From assembly GCF_040436345.1 (NCBI RefSeq), contig NC_133221.1, positions 2,235,618 to 2,299,617 on the forward strand: a stretch of 64,000 bases of DNA, read 5' to 3'. Under the pieces are notes generated by a model. It did no database searches. It was not told where the DNA came from and was given only the letters and a program-made list of their open reading frames with translations. Every line of letters begins with the position of its first letter. The first letter of the stretch is position 1. This document shows positions 44,302 through 57,098 of this stretch, piece by piece. Both the position numbers and the translations under genes were made by a program. This DNA comes from Pagrus major. Taxonomy: Eukaryota > Chordata > Actinopteri > Spariformes > Sparidae.

Positions 44302-47300
44302 AAGGGACAGAAAAACATATTTCTCCTCTCACCTGTACAGTTATTTATCCATCTAGAATATTGTGGTGTGTGGTCACGGAGATGTAACTACGTGGTATTC
44401 CGCTTGTGGAGCTGAAATCACCAACACAACACATTTGAAAACTAACTGCAGATAATCCACAGACTTTGTTCTGAGCAGTTTCATGTAGGAACTACTTTCT
44501 TACTGTTTAGAAGGAAGTGTGCATCTACTCATGAATGAGAGGGTAGCTAACTAAGCTAAAGAACTTGACAGCTCAGTTGAGGAGGACGCCGTTAATGTTT
44601 ACAGCCTCTCATCTTTGACTTGATGCTCGCTTCCTTCTGCACAGCGGCTGGTGGATGTAGTTCAACAGAAAGAAAAGTAGTTCCCACATGAAACTGCTCA
44701 CAATGACGTGTGGATTGTTGACATGGATTGTTTTGAGGTTCTGGGTCATGATTCCTGGGCTGTTGAGTTTTTCACATGTATTTTTTATTTTTAGTTTGGC
44801 ACTTTCTGCACCACACGTTGGGTGATATCTAGGTCCATTTTATTGGAAAGTAGGCAGACATCTCTACTGCTGATATCTCCAAAACTCACACCAAAACTAT
44901 CTGGATAGATTAACAGCACTACGTGTAAGAGGAACAATATATTTTGGGGGATTTTGGGTTGACTGTCCCTTTAAAGACTGAAGAATATAACAGCAAGTCA
45001 TTCAGGTGAAATCACAGGATGGTGTATCTCTACAATCACTGATATATGGCTGCGTGTACGAACATGGGTTGCTGATTCAGTTATTGCCCAAATGTAATGT
45101 GCCCTCTGTTTTTTTACTCTTCCTGATCCTGTTATCTGTGTGAGATTCATGTTTGTGTTGTGTGCAGAGGCTCTGCTAGTTGCTTGTTGTAGTTTAGGAG
45201 TTCTTCGCTTTAATAAATAACTATTCATGAAACTTTGCATGTAGCTTTTAGTTGTCTGCCACACCTGCACCCCTCTACATCACCTCCTGTAGCCGCGACC
45301 TTCAGAAAGACGTTAGTGTCTTCATCCATCAGTGCCGCCACCGACTGGCAGCACACTGAGCTCCCACCGCTCTGTTGTGATCATCTGCTGCCTGTTCAAG
45401 ACTCAGAAGTTAGTTGATGTGGTAAATATTAGTGTTTCCTTGGTTTGTTAGGTGACATGCTTTAAACCCAGGGTGAGAAGAGTCTGAAACATATTATTCA
45501 TGAAAAGCTAATTATTTTATTGATCCATAAAAATGTCAGTCTAGAAATACATTAAATATCACTAAGATTACAAATACACTGCAGTGCACCGAGACTTCAG
45601 ATGTTTATAATTTTGACAACATTTATTTTTAATTTAACATGAATGATGAAATTGTGACAATCGCATTTAATTCTGCAATTTTATTCCCAAAATTTAATCA
45701 AATAAGTGACAATCAATAGTAAATGTAAATCAAAGGTGGTACATTATTTTATTTCATTCAACGCTGATTAAATACACACAATTTGCACATACAATTATGT
45801 AATATAACACAACTAATATCAACAGTAATTGACCATATTTAAAGCTATTTTCTGTGGTCACACGTGTAAATAAATATCCTCAATTAAACAGTAAAAAGAC
45901 AAAAAAATAAACGAGATCTTGTGTAAAATATGAGCTCAACTTTATTATAATGATCTAAAAAATCACTCTATTTGTCACTTTATAACTGCAGTAGTTTGTG
46001 TCATGTTTTCTGAAGTGAACTTGATCTTCTCTTCTTCTCAACATGCAAACCCAAACGTCCGACACTAAAGTTTCTGTGGACGTTCAATTCAAGTAAAAAC
46101 CACAAACTCTGTTCAGACCAAAACTTGATATCAGGTGTAGACAGAACATTTGGGTAAAAGGAAAAAGAAACTGAAAAAATAAAAATGTTTGTTTCTGTGT
46201 GAGGAGGAGAGGGCGAGGATGAAGGTGTGGAGCAAATGTTTCCCTGTTCAGTGATGACCAGCTCGTCATCAGACTCAAGCTGCAGGCGGATAACGACCGG
46301 TTCATTTGAATCAGGTGTGTCGAGGCAAACATCTAAATCATGCAGAGCAGGGGCCCCTCCTCTCTCCACAGGACTGAAGAGGACTGATCAGCAGCTCCCT
46401 CCAGTGGTCAGAGCGAGTAACTGTGCACCATTTTCTGTGAATCAGAACAAAATATATCCACCAAAATAAATTAGCTGACTTCCTGTCTGTGTTTTAGTGA
46501 GTAGCAGCAGGATTCAACACACCACAGACACATAAACGCTAAAAATCACCTGAAAACATGAAAATTAGCATAATATGACCTCTTTAAATGATCTGAATGT
46601 ATTGAATAGAAACACCTCTGAACACAATGAGGTCCAGTTCAACTCTAACACCAACTACAATGTCACTGCGAAGAAATGCATTTAATTTTACACCTCTACA
46701 GCAGCGTCAACAGAAACTGAACATTATAGGCATCATAACAGTAGATTTTATGGCAGCAGTTGCATTAGATTGTAAAGGTGTGCCTAATAAAGCGAGTGTA
46801 TACCTCAACTATAGGAAATGTGGTTCAGATATTCATGTTCCCCTCAGGATGAACTGTAAGAACTTTGGTGATCTGCTGACTTTTCGTCCAGCGCCATCAT
46901 CGGGTCATTATTTGAATGTGTCCATTGTCCTGCAATCAGAATTTTACTACATTATCACTTGTTGCAGCTGCTACAGGTGAAGCTCATTTTAAAATCCTTT
47001 ATGCTGGGTAGTTTAATCTCCAGAAAGTATGTCATAATTTATTCATATTTTGTCTTAATAATCAAAGGCAAAGAGATGTAGTGGAGTAAAAAGTACAGGA
47101 TCTCCTTCTGACGTGTTAGACCGACATTTTGACCCAAACTCTTTTTAATTCATTCATAATAATAATTTAATTTACTCTGTTCAGGCAAAAAGAGCAATAA
47201 ACAGCTTATCTGTGAGAGTACCACACACACACACACCAACTGATTTCCTGTAAATGGAGAGGGGCGGAGCCACACTGACCATGTGATACAGGTGAGGAAC

Positions 47301-47324
47301 CTGTCGGTGAAAGTGCTCAGTGAC
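44302..47324. other. Intergenic between the CD300-like and NLR genes
   Basis: No recognised gene. A minus-strand frame at 46001-46369 contains an acidic stretch (DDELVITE) but shows no family match or splice context. A plus-strand frame at 46627-46980 is likewise unsupported. Confidence 0.45.
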
Positions 47325-47817
47325 TCAGTTTTGAACTGTGAGAGCTGAAGGAGGAGAACTGAAGTCTGAAGCTGGTGAGTGTTTTTACTGTTTGACTGTC
47401 AAAGTGTCTGAGTCTGAGGAAGGAAATGTCTGAAAGAACTCAACACAAAGTCCCGACTGACTGAACGGTACACGTTAAAACTGCTGGAACTGAAGAAAAC
47501 AAAGGTGGTTTTATTTAATGAAAATAATAAATAATGTTCTTTTAAGACCTTTCTGTTCGCCACTGCCGTTCACTGAAGCAATTTCAAGGCTTTGAATTGA
47601 ACTGTGACTTTTATTTTCTAGTCTTGTCTCTTCTATTTTAGCTTACTTTCCTATTTCTTAACTTGTTTTTAATATTTTGTTTCTTGATGTCTTCTTACTC
47701 GTTTTTAATTTCCTTTAATGTAATTTTTATGCGTCTGTAAAGCTCTTTGAGTTGCCTTGTGACTGAAGTGTGCTAAACAAATAAACCTGCCTTGCCTTAT
47801 CAAATAGTATTGTATAC

Positions 47818-47820
<3 letters not shown>

Positions 47821-47888
<68 letters not shown>
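47821..47888 (+). repeat. (GT)n microsatellite
   Basis: 34 uninterrupted GT dinucleotides lie about 100 bp upstream of the NLR start-codon exon. The Val-Cys repeat ORF over it is an artefact. Confidence 0.98.
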
Positions 47889-47892
<4 letters not shown>

Positions 47893-47991
47893 TCCTGGTC
47901 TCTCAGTCCTGCGTCAGACTCCAAAACAAACGTGTTTCCTGATTCTTGTGTCCTGAGCTCACAGTCAGTGTTTCAGACTTCAGAGCTGAAG

Positions 47992-50900
47992 ATGAGTGTT
48001 TGTGTGGAGGAAGAGGAGGACAGAGCAGAGTCTCCAGGATCCAGATGTCTGTCTGTGAAGAGTGACCGGTCCAAACTCGGTCCTGTAAACTTCAGAAATG
48101 AACCTGGACCCAGACGCAGAGTAAGAGAACTGAGACCGACTCATTCAGACTTTTTCTCTCCCAAACCTTCACATGTTAGAGCAAACTCTAGCTGCCAGAT
48201 CTTTATTATACATATTTCAGTACAAAGGTAACACTTCTAATACCTGAATTAACATTAACACAGTCAGTAAATGAATACTAGACACATTATCTGTTGGGTA
48301 ATGTTTATTACTGCATTAGATAATATGAATTAATGCAGCCTTCTTGTAAAGTGTTACCAAATTTGATCCTTCCTATGTGCACTCATGAGGTGGGTCAGAA
48401 TATTAGAAACACATCTGATGCAGTCCAGTACAACATTAACACCAGTATCAGTAAATATAGCTGTAGTCACCAGAGGACACCAGCAGGGGGAGCGCAGGCA
48501 CCATGAGCTGAGATCCACTCCCTCAAAAACTCCCCGTCAGGACCTTTACAGCCAGTTCATGTTCCTCTATGTTAAAGGGAAGAGGAAGAAGAACAGGACT
48601 GTCATGTGAACAGACTTTTTGCTTTGTACTCAACTGCCTGACTTTCTTTGTTTCTGACGGAGTCTTTTTGTTTTGATTTTATTAAGAAAAGGCAGGTAAA
48701 GACTTCTTTTTACTGCATTTTCCTGTTTGGTTTGAAAGCAGCTCTCCTGTCTGTTGATGTCTAATGTCTGTGATCAGTGATATATATTACATTTTACTAG
48801 TTACCTTCATTTTTTAAAGTAATATATTACGTTACTGGCACAGAAACTTTAAAATGAATGTTGTGTGTTCAGGTGAATAAGCTGTTTCTTCCTGTGTGTT
48901 TATCATGTGACTGAGAGGAATGATGAGAAATCATGTGAGAGCTCTGTCAGCAGGTTGTTGTGTTTGTGTGAAGGTATGGAGTCTGCAACGGATCAGTGTG
49001 AGGACAGACACACACTGTGTGAGGAGCATGACAGCCAGACCAACTCTCACAGGTGAGGTGACGATCTCTAACGTCACGAAGCATTTGATTCTTCATGAGA
49101 CGAAGACATTCACCTGTTGTCAGCATTAAAATAGAGCCGGACGATCAGTCATATCATCAGTCATATTTAGCTTCATAATTAGAAAATACTAACACTTCCA
49201 TAATGTTAGTAATTAAAATGTGTTTCTTATTGTCCAGACATAATTTCACAGTCTTTTATTCAAGGAGACTTTCCAACCCAATCGCCAGAATAAATGTTAG
49301 CTAAGTGTGTTTCTGCAAAACCACAGAGAAGTTCAAACTGAACGTGTCTTTATGTTGCAACTGTACATGTGTTCAGATTGAATTTCGTATGTCTCTCTTG
49401 TCACAACGCTGTGCTTATGCTCTGGTTAGGTTTAGGCGCAAAAAACACGTGGTTAGTGAGAGGAAAAATGGCTGAAAATGTCCACAGGTGTTCTTTAAAA
49501 TATCCAGTGGTGTAACTCAAACTTCAGTGGGCCTGTTATCCACAGCACAGCTACCACCTCTGCCTCCACGTCCTGATGTGAGAGGTGGCTGATAATCATA
49601 TAATGTGAACGTGATATGTCAGGTTTGGTACAGAATGTGTGGTCTACAGAAACATTAACTGCTAACATTATATATCATTATAGACTGGGCTAGACTCACT
49701 CTAAATGTGCGAGCTTTAATACATTTATTTTCTGTCAGGATCCATCAGAGACCTGACTGTGCTGAGCCTGAACCCAGCTGTGTGTCAATGAAGAGTCACT
49801 GGTCAAAGGAGAGTCCGCTACACTTTCAAGATGGACGCCACTCCGTTGATCAAAGGTGAGGATTTCAAACATTGACATGAGCACAATAAGGACAATAACT
49901 GTGAAAAGTCTTTGGTGATTAAGTCCCATTATGACATCATTTAGTTAGAGTTTGAATATATGCAAATAGCACTGGAGCACTGAGATGCGGTTGGCCTGGG
50001 GGGGGGGGGGCATTTCAACCTTTGCTGGTGAGAATTACAAAGTTTTTTTTGTTCATGTTTAGTTGCAGCAACTGTGTGCAGTAAATGTATTAAATCACTG
50101 ACTTGTCCTGGGGTATTGTGGGTACAGTGCAGAATGGATTCTTTGTTCTTCCGTCAGTAGGAAGCTGGAAAAACCTGAACCCAGCTGTATGTCCGTGAAG
50201 AGTAACTGGTCAATGCATCATCCACTACTGTTCAGAGATGGACCCTACTCTGTTGATCAAAGGTGAGGATTTGAAACTGATAATTAAAACAAAATGAATT
50301 TTCTTTCAGGCTCTCAGTTGTTTTTAAAACTTTACTGACTCAGATGAAGTTTTCTCTTTTAGCAGCAGCACCTGCTTCACACCCACACAGACAAACACAT
50401 GCTCACTGAGAGCTACACAGTACAACCACTCTGATACAAGCAGATACTGTGCAGCTCCACAGGAGCAGCTGGAGGCTCTTGTTGCCTTGCTCCAGGACAC
50501 CTCGGCAGTGGACAGTGAGGGAAGGAAAGCTACATAGATGGGTTTGGTGAGATCTGTTGGGACTGAGCCCAACTGACTGATGAGGCAAAACAATAAGCTC
50601 AAAGCTCAAACGCCTGCAGACTGAGCTGCTGATTCTCAGTGGGATCAGCAGGACTAGTAAACCTTTACCACTATAGAAAGTCATCTGGTTCACTGTTCAC
50701 ATCCAAACATGACCTCATGGACTCACCTTGTGTTTCTCTCAGTGTGGACAGTCATCATGTGAGTTAATTATTCATGATCCCTCCACAGAGTGAACCAGGA
50801 GATCCCAGATGTTCCCAGCGGTCAGTCAGCCCAGCAGCAACAAACACACCTGGACTCCATATTTATGGTCTGTACATCTACAGCAACTACTTTACATATA

Positions 50901-53900
50901 CTCCGTTCACAATAATCGCCATGCTGCACTTCTGTTCAACATGGATCTGATGTTTGGATCCATGATCTTAGTTTGCTTGTGTCAGTCATACAATATTCTG
51001 TTTTAGCTGCTGGAGGAGAAAATTGTCACTTTTGTGAAGAACGAGCTGAAGAAGTTTCAGAGGGTTCTGAGTCCAGATTACCCAGAATGCTCAGAGAGTC
51101 AGTGGGAGGATAAGGAGGTGTTGGATGGTGAAGATGAGGAGCAGATGAGGAGCAGCAGAGAGGCGTTCCTGAAGATCACACAGCACTTCCTGAGGGGAAT
51201 GAAGCGGGAGGATCTGGCGGACTGGCTGCAGAGCAGTAAGAGGGAACGATTGATGGATAAATGGACTATTTACTAATCTCTCAAGAGATGGAACAAAATA
51301 TGTTCATATACTCAATGTAAGACATCTTTGACGTATTGATCTTGTTTGTCTTGTGTTCATTCAGGACACCCTGCTCCAGTTTATCAGCTTAAACTTAAGT
51401 CTAACCTGAAGAAGAAGTTCCAGTGTGTGTTTGAGGGGATCGCTAAAGCAGGAAACCCAACCCTTCTGAATCAGATCTACACAGAGCTCTACATCACAGA
51501 GGGAGGGACTGCAGAGGTCAATGATGAACATGAGGTCAGACAGATTGAAACGGTGTTCAGGAAACCTCGCAGAGCAGAAACAACAATCGGACGAGAAGAC
51601 ATCTTTAAAGCCTCACCTGGAAGAGACGAACCAATCAGAACAGTGCTGACAAAGGGAGTCGCCGGCATCGGGAAAACAGTCTTAACACAGAAGTTCACTC
51701 TGGACTGGGCTGAAGACAAAAACAACCAGGACATACAGTTCACATTTCCATTCACCTTCAGAGAGCTGAATGTGCTGAAAGAGAAAAAGTTCAGCTTGGT
51801 GGAGCTTGTTCATCACTTCTTCACTGAAACCAAAGAAATCTGCAGCTTTGAAGAGTTCCAGGTTGTGTTCATCTTTGACGGTCTGGATGAGTGTCGACCT
51901 CCTCTGGACTTCCACAACACTGAGATCCTGACTGATGTTACAGAGTCCACCTCAGTGGATGTGCTGCTGACAAACCTCATCAGGGGGAAACTGCTTCCCT
52001 CTGCTCGCCTCTGGATAACCACACGACCTGCAGCAGCCAATCAGATTCCTCCTGAGTGTGTTGACATGGTGACAGAGGTCAGAGGGTTCACCAATCCACA
52101 TAAGAAAGAGTACTTCAGGAGGAGATTCAGAGATGAGGAGCAGGCCACCAGAATCATCTCCCACATCAAGACATCACGAAGCCTCCACATCATGTGCCAC
52201 ATCCCAGTCTTCTGCTGGATCACTGCTACAGTTCTGGAGGATGTGTTGAAGACCAGAGAGGGAGGAGAGCTGCCCAAGACCCTGACTGAGATGTACATCC
52301 ACTTCCTGGTGGTTCAGTCCAAAGTGAAGAACGTCAAGTATGATGGAAAATCCGAGAGAGATCCACACTGGACTCCAGCGAGCAGGAAGATGATTGAGTC
52401 TCTGGGAAAACTGGCTTTTGAGCAGCTGCAGAAAGGAAACCTGATCTTCTATGAATCAGACCTGACAGAGTGTGGCATCGATATCAGAGCAGCCTCAGTG
52501 TACTCAGGAGTGTTCACCGAGATCTTTAAAGAGGAGAGAGGACTGTACCAGGACAAGGTGTTCTGCTTCGTCCATCTGAGTGTTCAGGAGTTTCTGGCTG
52601 CTCTTCATGTCCATCTGACATTCACCAACTCTGGAGTCAATCTGCTGGTAGAAGGAGCATCCCAGAAAGAAAGGATAGACGAATCTGCAAAGACACACTT
52701 CTACCAGAGTGCTGTGGACGAGGCCTTACAGAGTCCAAACGGACACCTGGACTTGTTCCTGCGCTTCCTCTTGGGCCTGTCACTGCAGACCAATCAGACT
52801 CTCCTAGGCGGCCTGCTGGCACAGTCAGGAAGTAGCCCACAGACCAATCAGGAAACAATCCAGTACATTAAGGGAAAGATAAGTACGGATCTTTCTTCAG
52901 AGAAGAGTATCAATCTGTTTCACTGTCTGAATGAACTTAATGATCGTTCTCTAGTGGAGCAGATCCAACAGTACCTGAGATCAGGAAGTCTCTCCACAGA
53001 TAAACTGTCTCCTGTTCAGTGGTCAGCTCTGGTCTTCATCTTACTGTCATCAGAAAAAGATCTGGCCATGTTTGACCTGAAGAAATACTCTGCTTCAGAG
53101 GAGGCTCTTCTAAGGCTGCTGCCGGTGGTCAAAGCCTCCAACAAGGCTCTGTAAGGAGAGAGATTAATTCATATTTTAAATAGTCAATTTGCAACTGGAA
53201 ATAAATAAGCTTTGTACTTATATTGTCTGCGTCACTGTTTTCAGATTGAGTGGCTGTAACCTCTCAGAGAGGAGCTGTGAAGCTCTGTCCTCAGTTCTCA
53301 GCTCAAAGTCCTCTAGTCTAAGAGAGTTGGACCTGAGTAACAACAACCTTCAGGATTCAGGAGTGAAGCTGCTGTCTGCTGGACTACAGCGTCCACTCTG
53401 TACACTGGAAACTCTCAGGTTAGGATCACTGACCCACCATCTTGGGAGTGCCTGACTCCCTGCTAATCAAAAATGGACAAAGAGGTGGAGCGTTGGTGGA
53501 GCTGAAGTGAGCCTGTTTAGTTAAATAAGCTAAATAGGCTAACAAGCTATCATAAAGAAACACAAATCTCAGAATACCTTAGGGGTGATCCGTAGAGAAT
53601 TCTGTGGTCACTACAGGTAGGAAAATTTTGCACATTTTAAAGTGAAATGCATCAATCTGGTGCACTTGGAGGGAAAATTAAGAGTCTATCTCATAAATAA
53701 CATAACCATAAATGAGAAATTGTGGAAAATATAAAATGTAGAAAAATAATCAAATATAACACTAAGCTTTGGCTCTGCTGCCTGGTGATTAGTCCAGTCC
53801 TGACAATTTACTCTATACACAGCTCCGGCTATACAATGTAAGCACAAGCCTATAAGCTATAGTCAATAGTCGATATCAATCTATTGCTTTTAAGTCCTGA

Positions 53901-56464
53901 CTTGTTACTTAACATTGCGAGACCAAATAATCACTGTCTTGTTTTAAATGCCATCTTAACAATATATTGTCTGGTCTGTGTGGTTCAGGTTGCTGCTGGA
54001 AAACGTGACAGTCGTTTCACGGGCACATGTGAACGCATGTACACGTGCAACCTGGTTATCTTTCCAAGCTGCAGTTGTTAAACACTGCTGCCCGCTGGCA
54101 GTTATCAAACATAATAAATAACATGAGTTGTATTTCCGTCTCACGTTTTTCAGGCTGGTAAATAAAACACAGACAGAGAGGTATAGGTTATATACTGCCC
54201 AGCTAGGTTAACAAGACAAACTGAGCAAACTGACAAACAGACTGGAGAGAGATTGACTACAAGCTAGCACATCAACTTAACTTTACTGTTAGAGACCACA
54301 AGTTCACCTGACAGCTGTTTTCCCCATCTCTTCTCTGTACCATTGAGTTCATTAAAGTTAACATTACATTTCACCTTCATTCAGGAGTCAAATAACAGAG
54401 AATTACAGTACATTACAGTGGGTGCACCTCCAAGGCTTGTGCTCTCCTCAACTCAGGGTGTTTATTCCTTCAGAAGCTCCCAACCATCCCCACGGCTTTC
54501 TCCTCCAGAGCTCGCCGGCTCCAGCTGCTGTCTGCCAGTTAATACTAACAGGGCCTCTCGCTTATCCAAAATACCAGCATCTGGCCCTCCACTCCGGTCT
54601 GTTCAGTTTAACACACAGCAAGCCATATTATTTGTCTTGGAGATCAGTGACTGGAATTAGCTGAGGTGAAGCCGATCAGACAGCTTGCGCCTAGCTGTCA
54701 GTCAATGTGGCCATGCCCCTAATTATGCATAACTTAAAGCCTTAATATAATATATAAAACACAATTAAAGTGTTAGAATAGTTTGCTGTTTTCGTGAAAC
54801 AGCAACAGTAAGTGATATGTTTGCATTAACAAAAAAAACTTGTGAACATAATGGATGAGGAAACTGGGTTTGCTCCCGTGAAGCTGTGTGATTGTTCATG
54901 GACATTGATACCAGTCGCAGTACTACAGTAGCCTTCCAGCCCTCTCATCGGATTTTGCGACGTGTGTTGTTTTGTGTGTTTGCAGGTTGTCAGGCTGTTT
55001 GATCACAGAGGAAGGCTGTGCTTCTCTGGCCTCAGCTTTGAGCTCCAACCCCACCCATCTGAGAGAGCTGGACCTGAGCTATAATAATCCAGGAGACTCG
55101 GGAGTGAAGCTGCTCTCTGCTGGACTGGAGGATCCACAGTGGAGACTGGATACTCTCAGGTATAGAAAGGCCTGTTGAAGCCACAATCAGTCTCAAAGAG
55201 GAGAGAGAGAGCTGGAAACATTCTCTGTCACGTTGTCAGCCTGGCTTATAAGACCCTGACACCCCAAGGTGACCTCAAACAACTAGAGCTGATAAATACT
55301 GACCACATCAGACGATCAATACAGACAGAAGTAGTCAGAGAGGATGTGCCAAAACAGTGAGGTGATAAAATTGCCTTTTTTTCTGGAGGATTTTTTTGTT
55401 GCAATATTGGGAGGTAGGACAGCAGTGTAAACATGTGGGCTCATGTCAAACAATAATACACGGTGTTTTGATGCGCCTAAGCAGAAGTCAGGAGGGAACG
55501 GTGTTCCTCCTCAGATTGCTTTTCTTGATTTCTACTTTCGGTATCGAAAAAATTAGGACCTTCACTCATTTATGCTACTCACAATGTTCTCAACCGCTGG
55601 TTGTTAGACTATAAATATGGTGCATTAATAGATTCTGTCAGAAATGGTCATTTGGAGAAAGAAAGACAGTTCCAGTTTGAGAGCACTCGGAGCATCCTCT
55701 GTATGGAAGATATTTTTGGTCATAATTAAAATTAAAAAATTGAAATTTCAGGAGATAATTAAATCAAATTTAAAATGTAAAAATTATCTTTTGAAAATTT
55801 TAAGGTGAGTTGATGAATGTATGGTTCTCCTAGCAAAACATGGCCATTTCCTCCACTGACTACAGGTGGCAGTCAACCATTGGCGCTCATTGAAGAACCA
55901 TCAGCTGATTGCCGACATGGTGTGTCAGGGCCCAAAGAGATTTGTTTCTGGGGCCTCCAGATAATAAATGTTTCCATCTCTGCAGCTCTACACAGCTTTT
56001 AAGCCTCTTTTAGCTTCTAGTTTTGGTTTTTGCAGCACATCTCCATTTCCAGGAGCAGCTGTTTTCTTCTAAATAGCTCTGATTAAACCACTACCTGCCC
56101 AGCAGCAAACAGCAGACAGACTGAGGCAGAGACTAGGTGAACATAGTGAAACATTTACATGAATGTTCATGTTGCCAATAATTGGCCTGGTTGAAAGAGG
56201 ATGTGCTGGTCTTCTTTCAGGGTGGAGCCTGGTGGAGTCCAATGGTTGAGACCAGCTCTGAGGAAGTGTAAGTATGTTTTTACTTTGAGTCGTGAAAACA
56301 AAGTACATACTGGTGTCATCAGCATAAATGATTAATATCTGCAGCTGTGTCATGTCTTCTCTCCATCAGATTCCTGTGAACTCACAGTGGACACAAACAC
56401 AGTAAACAGAAAGATCAAACTGTCTGACAACAACAGGAAGATGACACATGTGGAGGAGGAGTAG
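47992..56464 (+). CDS. NLRC3-like NOD-like receptor (FISNA-NACHT-LRR, truncated B30.2)
   Basis: Phased exons: 47992-48120 (start), ~48982-49052, 49739-49855, 50161-50262, 50789-50867, 51007-51235, 51365-53150 (FISNA plus NACHT), 53245-53418 and 54986-55159 (LRRs, 174 nt each), 56221-56267, 56370-56464. Total 3003 nt, about 1000 aa. The N-terminal exons carry repeated SCxSxKSxxS motifs typical of fish NLRC3-like proteins. The large exon shows Walker A GVAGIGKT, Walker [10 protein letters not shown], and winged-helix/NAD regions. LRR exons read [19 protein letters not shown]. Exon 10 ([15 protein letters not shown]) and exon 11 start the PRY part of B30.2, which stops at TAG 56462-56464 because of an internal deletion. 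Such NLRs are cytosolic innate sensors or regulators. A probable 5' UTR exon ends with a GT donor at 47374. Exon 2's acceptor is the least certain part. Confidence 0.85.
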
Positions 56465-56622
56465 CAGTGTATGTGGACTGTCCTGCTGGCACTGTGTCCT
56501 TCTACAGAGTCTCCTCTGACATACTGATCCACCTCCACACCTACAACACCACATTCACTGAACCTCTTTATCCTGGGTTTAGGCTCTGGTCTGGTTCCTC
56601 AGTGTGTCTGTGTTCTCTGTAA
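56465..56622 (+). pseudogene. Out-of-frame remainder of the NLR B30.2 domain
   Basis: In a frame different from the open part, the codons [20 protein letters not shown] to EPLYPGF and a terminal stop at 56620-56622 are the C-terminal half of a SPRY/B30.2 domain. The central part of the domain is missing between the HVEEE codons and this block. Since the jump shifts frame and makes a stop at once, the domain cannot fold in the predicted protein. Confidence 0.85.
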
Positions 56623-57086
56623 GAGGAAGAGTCTCCTCCTGTTAGTGAAACCCTCTCAGCGCTGACCAAATAGTTCAGTCTGTAGATGACCACACAATGC
56701 AGATGTTACCAATACGGTGACCATATTTTCAAAACTGCAAATAGTGCACCCTGCATTCATGCAATGCAAGGAAATTCTTTACAAATGGACAGCAATGCCA
56801 CCAAGACATGGGAGAGAAGATAATTCCCTGTGTTTTTACATTCACATTGAGCAATATCAAAGCAAAACAGGGCGAATGCATGGCGACAAATAAGTGAGGA
56901 GGTTGTAGCCAGTTGTGTGAAATATTTTGTTAAAAAAATGTCAGTTGTTTTTTGTTAAAATAAATATTAAATAAATGTATTCAACATTTACAAGACAGTG
57001 ACAAAAACACATCGGGAGTAAGCTGTTGTTGCAGTGAGTTAAGCAGACTCTCACTGAGGAGACTGTGGTTTGTATACCATTTGGAA
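56623..57086. other. NLR 3' flank, no gene seen
   Basis: AT-rich sequence with AATAAA-like motifs near 56960-56975 that could end the NLR transcript. Nothing else is recognised. Confidence 0.4.
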
Positions 57087-57098
57087 CATATCTTTATA

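Noticed and set aside
46001..46369. 122-codon minus-strand ORF
   Set aside because: No recognisable domain, no clear splice context; chance length in this composition. Mentioned in the intergenic entry only.
47727..48231. ORFs across the (GT)n tract
   Set aside because: Dinucleotide repeat translation; only the part from 47992 is used, as the first coding exon of the NLR.
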